64,000 bases of DNA from Micromonospora peucetia (GCF_900091625.1 NZ_FMIC01000002.1:4340001-4404000); one strand, 5' to 3'; shown: positions 31,995 to 42,796, counted from the stretch's first letter. Numbers and translations are program-made. The notes: a model not told the origin generated them from the letters alone.

Positions 31995-34900
31995 GTGGAG
32001 TTCCGGGTGTTGGGCACGGTCGAGGTGTGGGCGCACGGCGTCCAGGTCGACCTCGGTGGGCGCCAGCCTCGCCTCGTTCTCGCGACGCTGCTGCTGGAGC
32101 CGGACCGGGTGGTGGCGGTGGATCGGCTGATCGACCTGGTCTGGGGTCCGGCGCCGCCGCGCAGCGCCCGGGGCACCGTGCAGGCACTGGTCTCCCGGCT
32201 GCGCACCGCGTTGCGGCAGGCGGGGGTGCCGGTGGAACTGATCGGCCGTGCGCCCGGCTACCTGCTCCGGGTCGACCCGCTGGCGGTTGACGCGCACCGG
32301 TTCACCGACATGGTCGCGCGGGCGCGGGCGGCCGGCGACGACGCCGTGGCCCTGTTCGACCAGGCGCTGGCGCTGTGGCGGGGGGAGCCGCTCGCCGACG
32401 TGGCCGACGAGGAGGTGCGGCACCGGCTCTGCGCCGGCCTGCGCGAGGCCCGCTGGACGGCGGTCGAGGATCGGGCCGACGTGCTGCTGCGGCGGGGGCG
32501 TTCCCGGCAGGTCGCCGACGAGTTGACCGACGCGGTGGCCCGGCAACCCGGACGCCAGCGGCTGGTCGGTCAGCTCATGCTGGCCCTGTACCGGGAGGGC
32601 GGCGCCGACCGGGCGCTGGCCACCTACCGGCAGGTACGCGATCGGCTCGCCGACGAACTCGGCCTCGACCCGGCCCCGGCGCTGCGCCGCCTCGAGGAGC
32701 GGATCCTGCGCGCCGACCCGACGCTGGGGCCGCCCGCCGACGTCGCCGGACCGGGCGGCGACGACCGCTCCGCGCTCGTCCGCCCCGCCGGGCTGCCGCA
32801 CAGCAGCACGACCCTCACCGGACGGGACGCCGAGCTGGAACGGCTCGACGCCGGGTTGGCGGAGCCGGCCGGCCGTACCCGGATCTGGGTGATCAGCGGC
32901 ACCGCCGGGGTGGGCAAGACCGCCCTGGCGCTGCACTGGGCCCACCGGGTCCGCGCGGAGTTCCCGAACGGGCAGCTCCACCTCGACCTGCGTGGCTTCG
33001 ACGCCGACCGGGAGCCGATGCCGGTGGAGACGGCGCTGACCCACCTGCTGACCGCGCTCGGGGTCGACCCGAGGGCGGTGCCGGACGGGTTGGACGGCCG
33101 AACGGCGCTGCTCCGCTCGCTACTGGCCGGTCGGGACATGCTGCTGGTGCTGGACAACGCCCGCCACGCCGACCAGGTGCTGCCGCTCATCCCGTCCCGC
33201 GGCACCGTGCTCGTCACCAGCCGGCACCGCCTCGGTGACCTCGTGGTTCGCGCCGACGCCCGGCTGCTCCCGTTGGACGTACTCACCCCGGTGGCGTCGG
33301 TACGTCTCCTGGCGACGCTGCTGGGTGCGGCGGCCGTGCGGGCCGACCCGGCGGCGGTAGCGAAGCTGGCTCGGCTCTGCGGCCACCTGCCACTGGCCCT
33401 GCGCATCGCCGCGGCCAACGTGCAGTCGGCCGGCAGGGCGGACGTCGCCGGCCTGGTCCGCGAGCTGGCCGACGGGGACCGGCTGGCCGGGTTGACCGTC
33501 GACGGCGCCGAGGAGGGGGCGGTGACGAAGGCGTTCGCCCTGTCGTACCGGGTGTTGTCCGGGCCGCAGCGGGAACTGTTCCGCCGCCTCGGCCTGGTGC
33601 CCGGGGCGAGCATCACCGCCGGCCCGGCCGGCGCGGTCGCCGGCGTGCCGGTGCCCACCGCGACCCGGCGACTGCGGGCCCTGGCGGCGGCGCACCTGCT
33701 GGAGCGACACCCCGGCGAGCGCTACCGCTTCCACGACCTGCTGCGCCGGTACGCCGTGGACCGGCTCACCGCGGAGGACGACGAGGCGGCCCGCGGGGTG
33801 GCCCGGAGGCGGCTGTTCGACCACTACCTGGACACGGCCGACACTGCGGGCCGCCGGGTCATTCCGCATTTCGTGCGGCTGCCGCGGCCGGTGGCAGCGG
33901 ACCCCTTCCCCGACACCGACGCCGCCCTGGCCTGGTTGGATGCCGAGTGGGCGAACCTTACGGCGGCGGTCGAAGAGGCCGCCCGGTGCGGTCCCCGCCG
34001 GTACGCCTGGCATCTCACCGACGCGCTGCGCGCCTACTTCCACCAGCGGGGTCGTCGGGAGGAGTGGCTGAACGCGGCGACGGTGGCGCTGGCCGCCGCC
34101 CAGACCGACGGTGACGCCCGCGCCCAGGCCGCGATGCACCAGAGCATCGCGCTCGTGCAGGTCAACAGCGGCCGGTACGAGGAGGCCCGCGAGCACCTGC
34201 TCGAAGGGCTGCGGTGCAGCGACGCGGACAGCTGGCAGGAGGGACGGGCCGGGATCCTGAACAACCTCAGCGCGGTGCACCAGCGGCTCGGCGACCCGCA
34301 CGCGGCGATCGACTGCGCCCGCCTGTCGTTGGCGCTCAACCGCCGGTCGGGCAATGACGGCGGGGAGGCCATGTCCCTGGCCAACCTCGGGTTCTCGCAT
34401 TGGCAGCTCGGCGCGTTCGCGGAGGCGGACGCCCACTTCCGGGCCGCACTGGAACGCGGGGAGCGGGCCGGGGCGCACTACAACGTGGCCGTGCTCCTGG
34501 TCGACCTGGCCAACGTGCACCGGGACCGGGGCGACCCGGACGGCGCGGATGATCTCTACGCCCGCGCGCTCGCCGCCAATCGGGAGCTCGGCTACCGGTA
34601 CGGTGAGGCGACCGCCCTGGCCGGCCGTGCGGTGCTCTGGAGCGACACGGATCGCGCCGAGCTGGCCCGTGCCGACGCCGAGCGGGCGGTGACGCTGACC
34701 CGGGAGATCGGCGACGCGGGCACCGAGGCGTGGGCTGCCGACGCGCTGGGGCGGGTGCTGCTGGCGCTGGGACACCCGGGCGAGGCGGCCGAGCAGCACC
34801 GCCGGTCCCTCGAACTTGCCCGGCGTACCCGATTCTGCTGGTGCGAGGCGACGGCCCTGACCAGCCTCGCCGCCGCCGAGCTGGCCGGGGGCGACCCGGA

Positions 34901-35114
34901 GGCCGCCGGGCGACACGGGCGGGCGGCGTTGGGCCTGGCCACCCGCTCGGGCTATCGGCCGCTTGAGATTCGGGCGTCCTATCTCCTCGCCCGGCTCGCG
35001 GAGCGGTCCGCGGACACGGCCGAGGCAGCGCGGCTGGACGGCCAGGCGACGCGGCTGGCCCGGGAGACCGGGTACGCGCTGCCGGGTCGCCCGGCACCGC
35101 AGCCGCAGCGCTAG
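31995..35114 (+). CDS. AfsR/SARP-type regulator with NB-ARC (STAND) and TPR domains
   Basis: This regulator has about 1,039 residues. The N-terminal winged helix (VEFRVLGTVEVWAHG...) and BTAD helices (residues 95-240) form the SARP unit. The NB-ARC ATPase starts near residue 290 with P-loop GTAGVGKTALA (about 302), Walker B-like MLLVLDNAR, VLVTSRHRLGDL and LCGHLPLALRIAA. The C-terminal ~400 residues are TPR repeats (for example YEEAREHLLEGLRC and GEAMSLANLGFSHWQLG). The GTG at 31,995 has GGGGAGG 5-6 bases upstream. Members activate secondary metabolism or exported-protein genes. The divergent zincin operon is the obvious candidate target. Confidence 0.93.
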   Translation: MEFRVLGTVEVWAHGVQVDLGGRQPRLVLATLLLEPDRVVAVDRLIDLVWGPAPPRSARGTVQALVSRLRTALRQAGVPVELIGRAPGYLLRVDPLAVDAHRFTDMVARARAAGDDAVALFDQALALWRGEPLADVADEEVRHRLCAGLREARWTAVEDRADVLLRRGRSRQVADELTDAVARQPGRQRLVGQLMLALYREGGADRALATYRQVRDRLADELGLDPAPALRRLEERILRADPTLGPPADVAGPGGDDRSALVRPAGLPHSSTTLTGRDAELERLDAGLAEPAGRTRIWVISGTAGVGKTALALHWAHRVRAEFPNGQLHLDLRGFDADREPMPVETALTHLLTALGVDPRAVPDGLDGRTALLRSLLAGRDMLLVLDNARHADQVLPLIPSRGTVLVTSRHRLGDLVVRADARLLPLDVLTPVASVRLLATLLGAAAVRADPAAVAKLARLCGHLPLALRIAAANVQSAGRADVAGLVRELADGDRLAGLTVDGAEEGAVTKAFALSYRVLSGPQRELFRRLGLVPGASITAGPAGAVAGVPVPTATRRLRALAAAHLLERHPGERYRFHDLLRRYAVDRLTAEDDEAARGVARRRLFDHYLDTADTAGRRVIPHFVRLPRPVAADPFPDTDAALAWLDAEWANLTAAVEEAARCGPRRYAWHLTDALRAYFHQRGRREEWLNAATVALAAAQTDGDARAQAAMHQSIALVQVNSGRYEEAREHLLEGLRCSDADSWQEGRAGILNNLSAVHQRLGDPHAAIDCARLSLALNRRSGNDGGEAMSLANLGFSHWQLGAFAEADAHFRAALERGERAGAHYNVAVLLVDLANVHRDRGDPDGADDLYARALAANRELGYRYGEATALAGRAVLWSDTDRAELARADAERAVTLTREIGDAGTEAWAADALGRVLLALGHPGEAAEQHRRSLELARRTRFCWCEATALTSLAAAELAGGDPEAAGRHGRAALGLATRSGYRPLEIRASYLLARLAERSADTAEAARLDGQATRLARETGYALPGRPAPQPQR

Positions 35115-35384
35115 ACAGAACACGACGACGTACCCGCAGTCCTGGCCGAGTTCCACCGGGTGCTACGGCCCGGCGGAACCATACTGCTCGGATTCCACGC
35201 CGGCCAGGGCAGCCGGCTCAAGACGGAGGGCTACGGCGGCCACCCGATGAACGTCTACGTACACCGCCGCTCGCCTGAGCGGATCGCGGCCTGGCTGCTT
35301 GCCGCCGGCTTCACCGTCGAGGCCGAGATGGTGCACCACCCCGCCCCGAACGTCGAGGGCGGGTTCGTCTTCGCGCACCGGTAG
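35115..35384 (+). pseudogene. Class I SAM methyltransferase C-terminal remnant
   Basis: Directly after the SARP stop and in the same frame, 89 codons read LAEFHRVLRPGGTILLGFHAG, then PMNVYVHRRSPERIAAWLLAAGFTVEAEMV. This is the post-motif II half of a Methyltransf_11-type enzyme. The SAM-binding GxGxG part is missing, so the gene was cut when the SARP gene was joined here. Confidence 0.8.
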
Positions 35385-35450
35385 ATGGTCGGAGCACGCA
35401 GATCCACCCGTCCCAAGTTTCCTGAACTCTGGTGCGCTCGCCCATACGCT

Positions 35451-35573
35451 CCAGGTACAGCAGCCTACGAAGCCCGACCCAACAACTCCGCCAGCATGAT
35501 CACCATCGCCACGGTCGACAACATCGCCAAACGCCTCACCTCCGAAACCACCCCAACCTGGCGAGACGGCTAA
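35451..35573 (+). pseudogene. IS5-family transposase C-terminal scrap
   Basis: Forty codons read AAYEARPNNSASMITIATVDN and IAKRLTSETTPTWRDG, matching the end of the IS5-type remnant at 59,299-59,806 (ATMVRIAMIDNLTKRVTDETTP). Only the tail is present. Confidence 0.75.
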
Positions 35574-35629
35574 ACCCACATAGCTGTCGAAGTGCGTGCA
35601 TTGGATGTCCTCGGAGAGGTCCCGATCGC

Positions 35630-35875
35630 GTGTCTGCATCCGATCACCGGCTGGCCGGACCCGAACTCGTCGGGCGCGCGGAGCTGCTGACCCGCATCCG
35701 CTTCGCTCTGGCCGACCGTGGTGGCGTCTTGCTGCTCGGCCCGGCAGGCATCGGCAAGAGGGTGCTGCTCCGCGCTCTCGGCGAGGACAGCAGAGTCGGC
35801 GGCGAAACGTTCTGCTCAGCAGCCCGACCGCCGCCGAGGTCACCCAAGCCGGTCCTGACGGTCGGCCGTCGCTGA
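35630..35875 (+). pseudogene. N-terminal fragment of an AAA/LuxR-type regulator
   Basis: From a GTG start the frame reads PELVGRAELLTRIRFALADRG followed by the Walker A VLLLGPAGIGKRVLLRALGE, then loses resemblance and stops after 81 residues. This is the typical start of MalT/LAL-type regulators or STAND ATPases. It is cut off shortly after the P-loop. Confidence 0.6.
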
Positions 35876-35895
35876 CCCGGTAGAGGCAGAAGGGG

Positions 35896-35919
35896 ACGCC
35901 GGGCTCCACCGCCCGGCGT
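35896..35919. terminator. Hairpin between convergent fragments
   Basis: The 9-bp stem acgccgggc / gcccggcgt with a 6-nt loop is followed on the plus strand by tttcctt. Confidence 0.65.
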
Positions 35920-35930
35920 TTCCTTCGTCG

Positions 35931-36047
35931 TCAGCCTGCTTGCGGCACCCAGAGGAGAATCCAGCCCTCGTCCGAGGGCAGCCCGTCCGTAGTCCTGCTG
36001 CGGACGTACAGGAAGTACACGTCGGGGACCTCCGGTGTGATGGTCAC
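35931..36047 (-). pseudogene. C-terminal tail of an exported protein
   Basis: Thirty-eight codons read EVPDVYFLYVRSRTTDGLPS and DEGWILLWVPQAG before TGA, with good codon bias. The upstream part is cut by an IS-end-like sequence at 36,044-36,062. Too short to name; it may be the end of a larger secreted protein. Confidence 0.4.
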
Positions 36048-36062
36048 CAAATGTGAGACAGG
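36044..36062. repeat. IS-end-like sequence
   Basis: gtcaccaaatgtgagacag resembles the arms at 24,423-24,466 (gtcaccaccgaatgtgaga, aagtgagacagagcc). It marks the cut end of the preceding fragment. Confidence 0.4.
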
Positions 36063-36066
36063 GTCG

Positions 36067-38784
36067 TTATTTGTGCAGTCCCGGACGCAGGGTTTCTGCC
36101 GGCGCTGCCGTCAGGGCTGCAAGGTGCGCGAGTTGGATGCGGGAGTGGATGCCGAGCTTCCGGTAGACACGGGTGAGGTGTGCTTCGACTGTCTTGACAC
36201 TGATGGTGAGGGCGGTGGCGATGTCGCGGTTGCTCGCTCCGCTGGCGGCGAACTCGACGCAGCGCTGTTCGGCGGAGGTGAGGCGGGGGAGCGTACTGCC
36301 GTGCGCGGGGACGGGCTCCAGTTGGTGGAGGGTGCGGGTGGCGGCTTCGATCCAGGGGTGTGCCTGGTGCGTGCTGAAGAGGTCGGCGGCGCTCTGCGCC
36401 GCGGTGCGGGCGCTGGCGCGTCGGCGTCCGCGCCGTTCGGTTTGACTGAGGGCCAGCAGGGTTCGACCACGTTCGATGGGTAGGTGGCGGAGGCGGTCGG
36501 CTGCGGCGGCGAGGCGGTCGGCGGCCGCATCGTAGTTGCCCAGGGTGGCTTCCAGGAGTGCCTGGGAGCGGTCGAGCGCGGGGAGGACGCAGCTTCTACC
36601 TAGATCAGTCGCGGTGCGACGGGTGTCGGTCAGCAGCTTGCGGGCTTGGTCGAGGTAGCCGAGGGAGATGAGAGATTGGGCGAGGTCGGCGTGCCAGCGC
36701 AGGATGGACGGGTCGCGGACCTGCTGGTGCTTTTCAAGTGCACGGACCTCTTCCAGCGCCTCCAGGGCTTCTTTCGGACGCCCGGTGACCAGGAGAAGAT
36801 GCCCGAGGACGAAGAGGTTTCGGGAGAGGAAGACCTTGTTGTCCTCTCGGCGGGAGGTGTCCGCCCCGCGGCGTGCGTGAGCGAGGGCGGAGTCGGTGCA
36901 CGAGGCGGTGCCCTCGACTAGGGCGGAGGTGTAGCAGGCCGGTGCGGGGTCCAAGGCGGCTCTGTCGGTAAGCGACAGGGCGCGGCCGGCGTAGTTGAGG
37001 GCCAGTCCGCACCGTCCGGCGCGTATCTCAACTTCGGCGAGGCTGCGCAGGACATCCACGGTGCCTTCGGCGTCTCCGGTCCGCTCGGCTTCGACGAGCA
37101 GGGGCAGCAGTGCGCTGCGGGCTTCGTCCAGACGGTCGTCGAAGATGGCGTGCCGGGCGGAGAGCTGTTCCGGTCTGGCGTTGAGGGGGATGTGAGGGCT
37201 GCGTGGCAGGGACAGGGCGTGGCCGAGCGTGGTGTCGGCTTGGGGGCGGCCGAGGATGCGTTGGATGCGTGCCTGCATCGTGAGGGCCATGGCGGTGGTG
37301 GCTGTGTCGCCAGCGTTCCGGGCGAGACTGGCGGCCCGGGCGGCCTGGGCGCATGCCCGGTCGGGATCGCCGTTGACGTTGGCCCAGATCGCCTGGCGGA
37401 CGAGGATCTGCGCGGTCAGGTCCGGATGTTCGGCCGCTTCGTGAAGTGCGTCGGCGAACAGCTTGTCGCCGTTGTACAGGTGCTGTCCGCCTGAGTCGAT
37501 CAGGGTGATGAGGGCGTTGACGCGGTTGGCGGGGCTGCTGTCGTGGTTCAGGACGAGGCGGACGGCAGCCTGGCCGCGGGGCAGGTCGCCGTTGTGGGCG
37601 GCGTCGCGTACGGCGGTCAGCGCCCGTTCGGTGAGCAGGTCGGCGTCGGCTTCCGGGGTGCGTTCGGCGGCGAGCAGGGAGAGCTCGGCCGCTAGTGCGG
37701 GTTCTCCGCGCAGCCGGGCGCGGTCGGCGGCGCGGTCGGCGCAGTCGGCCGACTGCGGGTCGTTGGTGTCGGCCGCCAGCGTGGTGTGACGGTCGCGGCG
37801 GATGCTGTCGCGGCTGGCTTCGGCCAGGCGGGCGTGCAGGAGCCTGCGTGTGGCGACTGGCGGTCGGGCCGCGAGTTCGGCGCCGATCGCGGCGGCGGCG
37901 AACCGGATCTTCCCGTCGACCTGCCCGATGTTGATCAGTCCGGCTGCCTCGGCCTCGGCCAGGAGGTTTTCGGCGGGCGGGCCGGCGAGGCGGCTCAGCA
38001 GTTCGCGGTCGGGCCGGTCGTCGAGTGCGGCGACCGTCAACAGTTCCTGAACTTCGGCCGACACAGTGCCCAGCCATCCGTTCACCAGTCGGCGGGCGGC
38101 CGGCGGTAGGACCAGGTCGTCTACGAGACCCTGAGCGGCCGGCAGGTCGGTGGTGAGGCCGCAGGCCCCGGCGAATGCGAGGGCTAGGGCCGGGTTCCCT
38201 CCACTGCGGATGTGGGCCTGCGTGACCTGGTAGGGGGTTAGCCGGTACGGCGACAGCAGGGTCGCGACCTGATCGGGTGTCAGCGCCGGGATGCGGACCG
38301 CGCACGGGTCCTCGCCGCACCAGTGGCCTTCGCTCCCCGGGCGCCAGGTTCGCTCTGCGGCTATGACGGGAAGGTCGGGAGCCAGACGCAGTGCCCAACG
38401 CAAGACGGCCGCGCTGGCCGTATCCAGCCACTGGGCGTTGTCCACCACCAGTGTCAGAGGCGGGGTGTCCAGCAGCAGGGTGGCGGTCAACCGGCGCAGC
38501 CGTAGAGCGGTCCCGGCGGGATCGGCAGAGCCCGGCACTCCAACGGCCTTGTCGATCCCGGTCGCGAGTTCCCGCGCGGCCGGCAGCGGTTGGAGGGCCA
38601 GTGCGAGTTCGAGCAGCCCGGTGTAGGGGACCCGGGCGTCCTGCGGGCTTGGAGCCAGCTTTAGGACAGGCAAGCCCAGCTGCTGCCCGAGTACACCGGC
38701 CGCAGCGGTCTTGCCGATCCCGGGCGGACCGAACAGCACCACCCGACGGGCGCCGTGGACGACGCCCGGTACCACCGGCAGCAT
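36067..38784 (-). CDS. LuxR-family (LAL/STAND) transcriptional regulator
   Basis: About 905 residues from the ATG giving [11 protein letters not shown]. An ATPase domain with Walker [14 protein letters not shown] (about residues 18-30) and [12 protein letters not shown] is followed by a long alpha-helical TPR-like region. The C-terminal HTH is LuxR-type ([40 protein letters not shown]). The frame extends another 69 codons upstream, but that part looks non-coding. It is divergent from the M4-M28 protease with 230 bp between, so that protease is a likely target (inference). Confidence 0.9.
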   Translation of the reverse strand: MLPVVPGVVHGARRVVLFGPPGIGKTAAAGVLGQQLGLPVLKLAPSPQDARVPYTGLLELALALQPLPAARELATGIDKAVGVPGSADPAGTALRLRRLTATLLLDTPPLTLVVDNAQWLDTASAAVLRWALRLAPDLPVIAAERTWRPGSEGHWCGEDPCAVRIPALTPDQVATLLSPYRLTPYQVTQAHIRSGGNPALALAFAGACGLTTDLPAAQGLVDDLVLPPAARRLVNGWLGTVSAEVQELLTVAALDDRPDRELLSRLAGPPAENLLAEAEAAGLINIGQVDGKIRFAAAAIGAELAARPPVATRRLLHARLAEASRDSIRRDRHTTLAADTNDPQSADCADRAADRARLRGEPALAAELSLLAAERTPEADADLLTERALTAVRDAAHNGDLPRGQAAVRLVLNHDSSPANRVNALITLIDSGGQHLYNGDKLFADALHEAAEHPDLTAQILVRQAIWANVNGDPDRACAQAARAASLARNAGDTATTAMALTMQARIQRILGRPQADTTLGHALSLPRSPHIPLNARPEQLSARHAIFDDRLDEARSALLPLLVEAERTGDAEGTVDVLRSLAEVEIRAGRCGLALNYAGRALSLTDRAALDPAPACYTSALVEGTASCTDSALAHARRGADTSRREDNKVFLSRNLFVLGHLLLVTGRPKEALEALEEVRALEKHQQVRDPSILRWHADLAQSLISLGYLDQARKLLTDTRRTATDLGRSCVLPALDRSQALLEATLGNYDAAADRLAAAADRLRHLPIERGRTLLALSQTERRGRRRASARTAAQSAADLFSTHQAHPWIEAATRTLHQLEPVPAHGSTLPRLTSAEQRCVEFAASGASNRDIATALTISVKTVEAHLTRVYRKLGIHSRIQLAHLAALTAAPAETLRPGLHK

Positions 38785-39014
38785 GGTGCCGGTGGCCCCC
38801 TGATGCGCATTCACTGCCGTTGCAGAATCTGGCACCGGGTCATAGTGCGCCCGACGGGCCTTCGCGCACCAGAGCAAGGGGTTGCCCTGATTTCGGCCAG
38901 CCTCCGCCGTTCCTAGTGTCATCGCCAAAGCCGAGCTGTCACCGGTTGCCGGAGATCCCATCAACACGGGCCCTGCTGCCACACCCCTCAACCCATCTCG
39001 GCGGGAGGATTGCG

Positions 39015-42000
39015 ATGTATCGAAGAACTGCCGTGGCGGCCGCTGTCGCGGTTGCGCTTACCCTGGGCACCGTGACTGGGGTGGCCACCCAGTCGACCGC
39101 AGCCACCCCGCCCCCTACACCGACGGTGGCGCAGAGCCCGCTGTCGCTGGCGATCTCTGCAGCCGACCGCGCCGCCGACGGCGGTCACGACGCGCTGGCG
39201 AAAGGCCCCTTCGAGCAGTACGACCGTCGCATGGTGATCCCGTGGGTGGACGGCCTGTTCTCCATTGCCTACGAGCGCACCTACCGGGGCCTGCCGGTGG
39301 TCGGCGGCGACGCCGCCGTGCTCGCCGACGCCCGGGGCGCCATCCGGGCGATCTCGGCCGCCACCAAGACGAAGATCAACGTCTCCGTCGTGCCGACGGT
39401 CGCCGCCGACCGCGCCGAGCAGACCGCCAAGGGCCTGCTCACCAAGGTCGACCGGGTCGAGTCGCGCACCCTCGTGGTGCACGTCAAGGACAGCACCGCG
39501 CGACTCGCGTGGGAGGTCGTCGTCGCCGGGCGCACCGCCTCGGCGCCCAGCCACCTGCATGTCTTCGTGGACGCGCGCAACGGCCAGGTGCTGGCCAAGC
39601 AGGAGGACGCCGCGGCCGGTTCCGGCACCGGCAAGTGGAACGGGCCCAGCCCACTGTCGATCACCACGTCGCAGTCGGGCAGCACGTACTACCTGCGCGA
39701 CACCACGCGCACCGGCCTGAACTGCCAGGACTACAGCACCAGCACCGTCTTCTCCGGCGCCGACGACAGCTGGGGCAACGGAGTGGGCACAAGCAAGGAG
39801 ACCGGCTGCGTCGACGCACTGTACTCGGCGCAGAAGGAATGGGAGATGCTGTCGGCCTGGCTGGGCCGCAACGGGCACAACGGCAACGGCGGCAGCTGGC
39901 CGATCAAGGTCGGCCTGAACGAGCAGAACGCCTACTGGGACGGCTCGACGATCACGATCGGCAAGAACTCGACGGGCAACTGGATCTCCTCGATGGATGT
40001 GGTGGGTCACGAGTTCGGCCACGGCATGGACCAGAACACCCCCGGCGGCACCAGCTCCGAAGCCGGCCTCGGCGAAGCCACCGGCGACATCTTCGGCGCG
40101 CTGACCGAGGCATACGCCAACCAGTCCAGCGCCTACGACGAACCCGACTACCTGGTCGGTGAGGAAATCGACCTCGTCGGCGACGGCCCGATCCGCAACA
40201 TGTACGACCCGTCGCTGGTCGGCGGCCACCCGAACTGTTACTCCTCGTCGATTCCCAACACCGAGGTACACGCGGCCGCAGGTCCGCTCAACCACTGGTT
40301 CTACCTGCTCGCCGAGGGCAGCGCGCCAGGCGGCGGCAAGCCGAACAGCCCCATCTGCTCGGGCGGCCCGTCGTCGGTCACCGGCGTGGGCATCCAGTCC
40401 GCCGGAAAGATCTTCTACGGCGGCATGCTGCTGAAGACCTCCGGCATGACCCACAAGAAGTACCGCACCGCGACCCTGACCGCCGCGAAGAACCTGGACT
40501 CCTCGTGCGTCCTGTTCAACCGGACCAAGGACGCGTGGAACGCGGTCGCGGTCCCGGCCCAGACCGGCGACCCGACCTGCACCGGTTCCAGCACCGACTT
40601 CTCCGTCTCGGTCAGCCCCACCTCGGGCAGCGTCAACGCGGGCTCCTCGGTCACCGCGACGGTCAACACCGCGACCGTCTCCGGCAGCGCGCAGACCGTG
40701 TCGCTGACCTCCTCGGGTGCCCCGTCGGGGGTCACCGTGTCGTTCAGCCCGACGTCGGTGACGTCGGGCAACAGCTCCACGATGACGGTGGCGACCACCT
40801 CCAGTGCGGCTGCGGGCACGTACACCATCACCGTGACCGGCACCGGTTCGGTCACCCACACCGCGCAGTACACGCTCACGGTCAACGGCGGCACCCCCGG
40901 TGGCACCGCGCCGGACATCGACGTCGCCAACGTGCAGGCGCACCTGACACAGCTCAGCACCATCGCCACCAACAACGGCGGCACCCGCCGCTCGACCGGC
41001 CAGGGCTACCTGCAGTCGGTGGCGTACGTCAAGGGCAAGCTGCAGGCCGCCGGCTTCACTGTCACCGAGCAGCCCTGCACCTCCGGCTGCACCAGCGGTG
41101 CAGGCCCGAACCTGATCGCCGAGTGGCCGGGCGGTAACGCGAGCGACGTCTATATGTTCGGCGCCCACCTGGACGGCGTCTCGGTCGGTCCGGGCATCAA
41201 CGACAACGGCTCCGGCTCGGCGGCGCTGCTCGAGGTCGCCCTCGCGCTGGCCGCGCAGAACCCGACCATGCTGAACAAGGTCCGCTTTGGCTGGTGGACC
41301 GACGAGGAACAGGGCCTCAACGGCTCCAAGTTCTACGTCAACTCGCTGACCAGTACCCAGCGAACGGCGATCAAGGCCTACTACAACTTCGACATGATTG
41401 CGTCGAAGAACGGCGGCTACTTCATCAACAACATCACCTCGACCGCGTCGCAGCCGATGAAGGCGTACTGGGACTCCCTCAGCCTGCAGCCGGAGGAGAA
41501 CGTCGAGGGCCAGGGCCGTTCCGACGACTACTCGTTCCAGAACGCGGGCATCCCGACCTCCGGTTACGCGATGGGCGCCAGCGCCACCAAGACGTCGGCC
41601 CAGGCGTCGAAGTGGGGCGGCACGGCCGGTCAGTCCTACGACTCCTGCTATCACTCCTCGTGCGACACCCTCAGCAACATTGACGCCACCGCGCTGAACC
41701 GGGCTGCCGACGGCATCGCCTACACGCTGTGGAACCGGGCGGTCGGCACCTCGACGCCGACCAACGACTTCTCGATCTCGGCCAGCCCCTCGTCGGGCAC
41801 CGTGAACGCGGGGTCCAGCACCACGACCACCGTCGGGACCGTCACCACCTCGGGCAGCGCCCAGACGGTGACCCTGACCGCCAGCGGCGCCCCCACGGGC
41901 GTAACGGTCTCGTTCAGCCCGTCGTCGGTGACCTCCGGCAGCTCGTCGACCGCCACCATCGCGGTCGGCTCGTCGGTGGCCGGCGGCACCTACACCATCA

Positions 42001-42524
42001 CCATCACCGGCACGGGGTCGGTGTCGCACAGCACCACGTACACGCTGACCGTGCCCGGCGGACCGGGCGGCTGTACCGCCGCCCAGCTGATCGTCAACGG
42101 AGGGTTCGAGAGGGGCACCTCGCCGTGGACCGGCTCCACCGGCGCGATCGGCACCTCTATCGGGCAGGTGCCGCGCAGCGGCACCCGGTACGCGTGGCTC
42201 GGCGGTTACGGCTACACCGCGACCGAGGCCATCAGCCAGACCGTCACCATCCCGTCGGGCTGCACCAGTGCGGTGCTGACCTACTGGCTGCACATCGACA
42301 CGAACGAGTACGGGGCGCTCGCCTACGACGTGTTCACGATCAAGGCCAACGGCACCACCGTGGCGTCGCTGTCCAACATGAACGCTGCCACGGGCTACAC
42401 GCAGCGCACCGTCAACCTCGGCGCGTACGCCGGCCAGACGGTCACGCTGACCTTCACCGGCACCGAGGACGCCTACCTGCAGACCAGCTTCGTGCTGGAC
42501 GACGTGACCCTGCAGATCGGCTGA
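39015..42524 (+). CDS. Secreted double protease: M4 endopeptidase fused to M28 aminopeptidase
   Basis: This protein has 1,169 residues. The signal peptide is cleaved near TAATPPP. An FTP/PepSY propeptide is followed by an M4 domain with HEFGH (about residue 332) and the Glu ligand in [14 protein letters not shown]/Ig-like module follows ([20 protein letters not shown]). The M28 domain, from about residue 636, has AHLDG (about 718), [26 protein letters not shown] and CYHSSCDT, all metal or catalytic positions. A second Ig-like module and a C-terminal jelly-roll carbohydrate-binding-like domain ([17 protein letters not shown]) complete it. GGGAGGA lies 6 bases before the ATG. The fusion would cut protein internally and trim N-termini in one chain. 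Confidence 0.92.
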   Translation: MYRRTAVAAAVAVALTLGTVTGVATQSTAATPPPTPTVAQSPLSLAISAADRAADGGHDALAKGPFEQYDRRMVIPWVDGLFSIAYERTYRGLPVVGGDAAVLADARGAIRAISAATKTKINVSVVPTVAADRAEQTAKGLLTKVDRVESRTLVVHVKDSTARLAWEVVVAGRTASAPSHLHVFVDARNGQVLAKQEDAAAGSGTGKWNGPSPLSITTSQSGSTYYLRDTTRTGLNCQDYSTSTVFSGADDSWGNGVGTSKETGCVDALYSAQKEWEMLSAWLGRNGHNGNGGSWPIKVGLNEQNAYWDGSTITIGKNSTGNWISSMDVVGHEFGHGMDQNTPGGTSSEAGLGEATGDIFGALTEAYANQSSAYDEPDYLVGEEIDLVGDGPIRNMYDPSLVGGHPNCYSSSIPNTEVHAAAGPLNHWFYLLAEGSAPGGGKPNSPICSGGPSSVTGVGIQSAGKIFYGGMLLKTSGMTHKKYRTATLTAAKNLDSSCVLFNRTKDAWNAVAVPAQTGDPTCTGSSTDFSVSVSPTSGSVNAGSSVTATVNTATVSGSAQTVSLTSSGAPSGVTVSFSPTSVTSGNSSTMTVATTSSAAAGTYTITVTGTGSVTHTAQYTLTVNGGTPGGTAPDIDVANVQAHLTQLSTIATNNGGTRRSTGQGYLQSVAYVKGKLQAAGFTVTEQPCTSGCTSGAGPNLIAEWPGGNASDVYMFGAHLDGVSVGPGINDNGSGSAALLEVALALAAQNPTMLNKVRFGWWTDEEQGLNGSKFYVNSLTSTQRTAIKAYYNFDMIASKNGGYFINNITSTASQPMKAYWDSLSLQPEENVEGQGRSDDYSFQNAGIPTSGYAMGASATKTSAQASKWGGTAGQSYDSCYHSSCDTLSNIDATALNRAADGIAYTLWNRAVGTSTPTNDFSISASPSSGTVNAGSSTTTTVGTVTTSGSAQTVTLTASGAPTGVTVSFSPSSVTSGSSSTATIAVGSSVAGGTYTITITGTGSVSHSTTYTLTVPGGPGGCTAAQLIVNGGFERGTSPWTGSTGAIGTSIGQVPRSGTRYAWLGGYGYTATEAISQTVTIPSGCTSAVLTYWLHIDTNEYGALAYDVFTIKANGTTVASLSNMNAATGYTQRTVNLGAYAGQTVTLTFTGTEDAYLQTSFVLDDVTLQIG

Positions 42525-42530
42525 GTTCAA

Positions 42531-42562
42531 CGGCAGGGTGGGGCGCTCGCCCCACCCTGCCG
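42531..42562 (+). terminator. Terminator after the M4-M28 gene
   Basis: A perfect 13-bp stem (cggcagggtgggg and its complement) with a 6-nt loop, 7 bp after the stop. Confidence 0.85.
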
Positions 42563-42796
42563 CAGGTCCTACGCCTGCGACTGCCGCAGCTCGACTGGCC
42601 AGAACCGGCGAGGGCCGAGGACATCCGCGCGGTCGCGCCGGCGGCACGCCGGGAGCTGGGCCTCGACGACGGACCGGTGCCGCACATGGTGCGGCTGCTG
42701 GAGGCACACGGGGTGATCGTGTTGTCCCTGCCGGACGCCTCCGAACGGGTCGACGCGTTCTCAGAGGCCGGTCCGGAGACGGGTCTGTGGATCTAA
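42563..42796 (+). pseudogene. ImmA/IrrE-like regulator fragment interrupted by IS256
   Basis: The frame reads LDWPEPARAEDIRAVAPAAR, GPVPHMVRLLEAHGVIVLSL and ERVDAFSEA. This matches the segment just before the metallopeptidase domain of XRE-ImmA/IrrE proteins (the HTH would lie upstream, the HExxH downstream). It breaks off at the IS256 end at about 42,795. No continuation is found beyond 44,163, so the rest was deleted. Confidence 0.65.
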
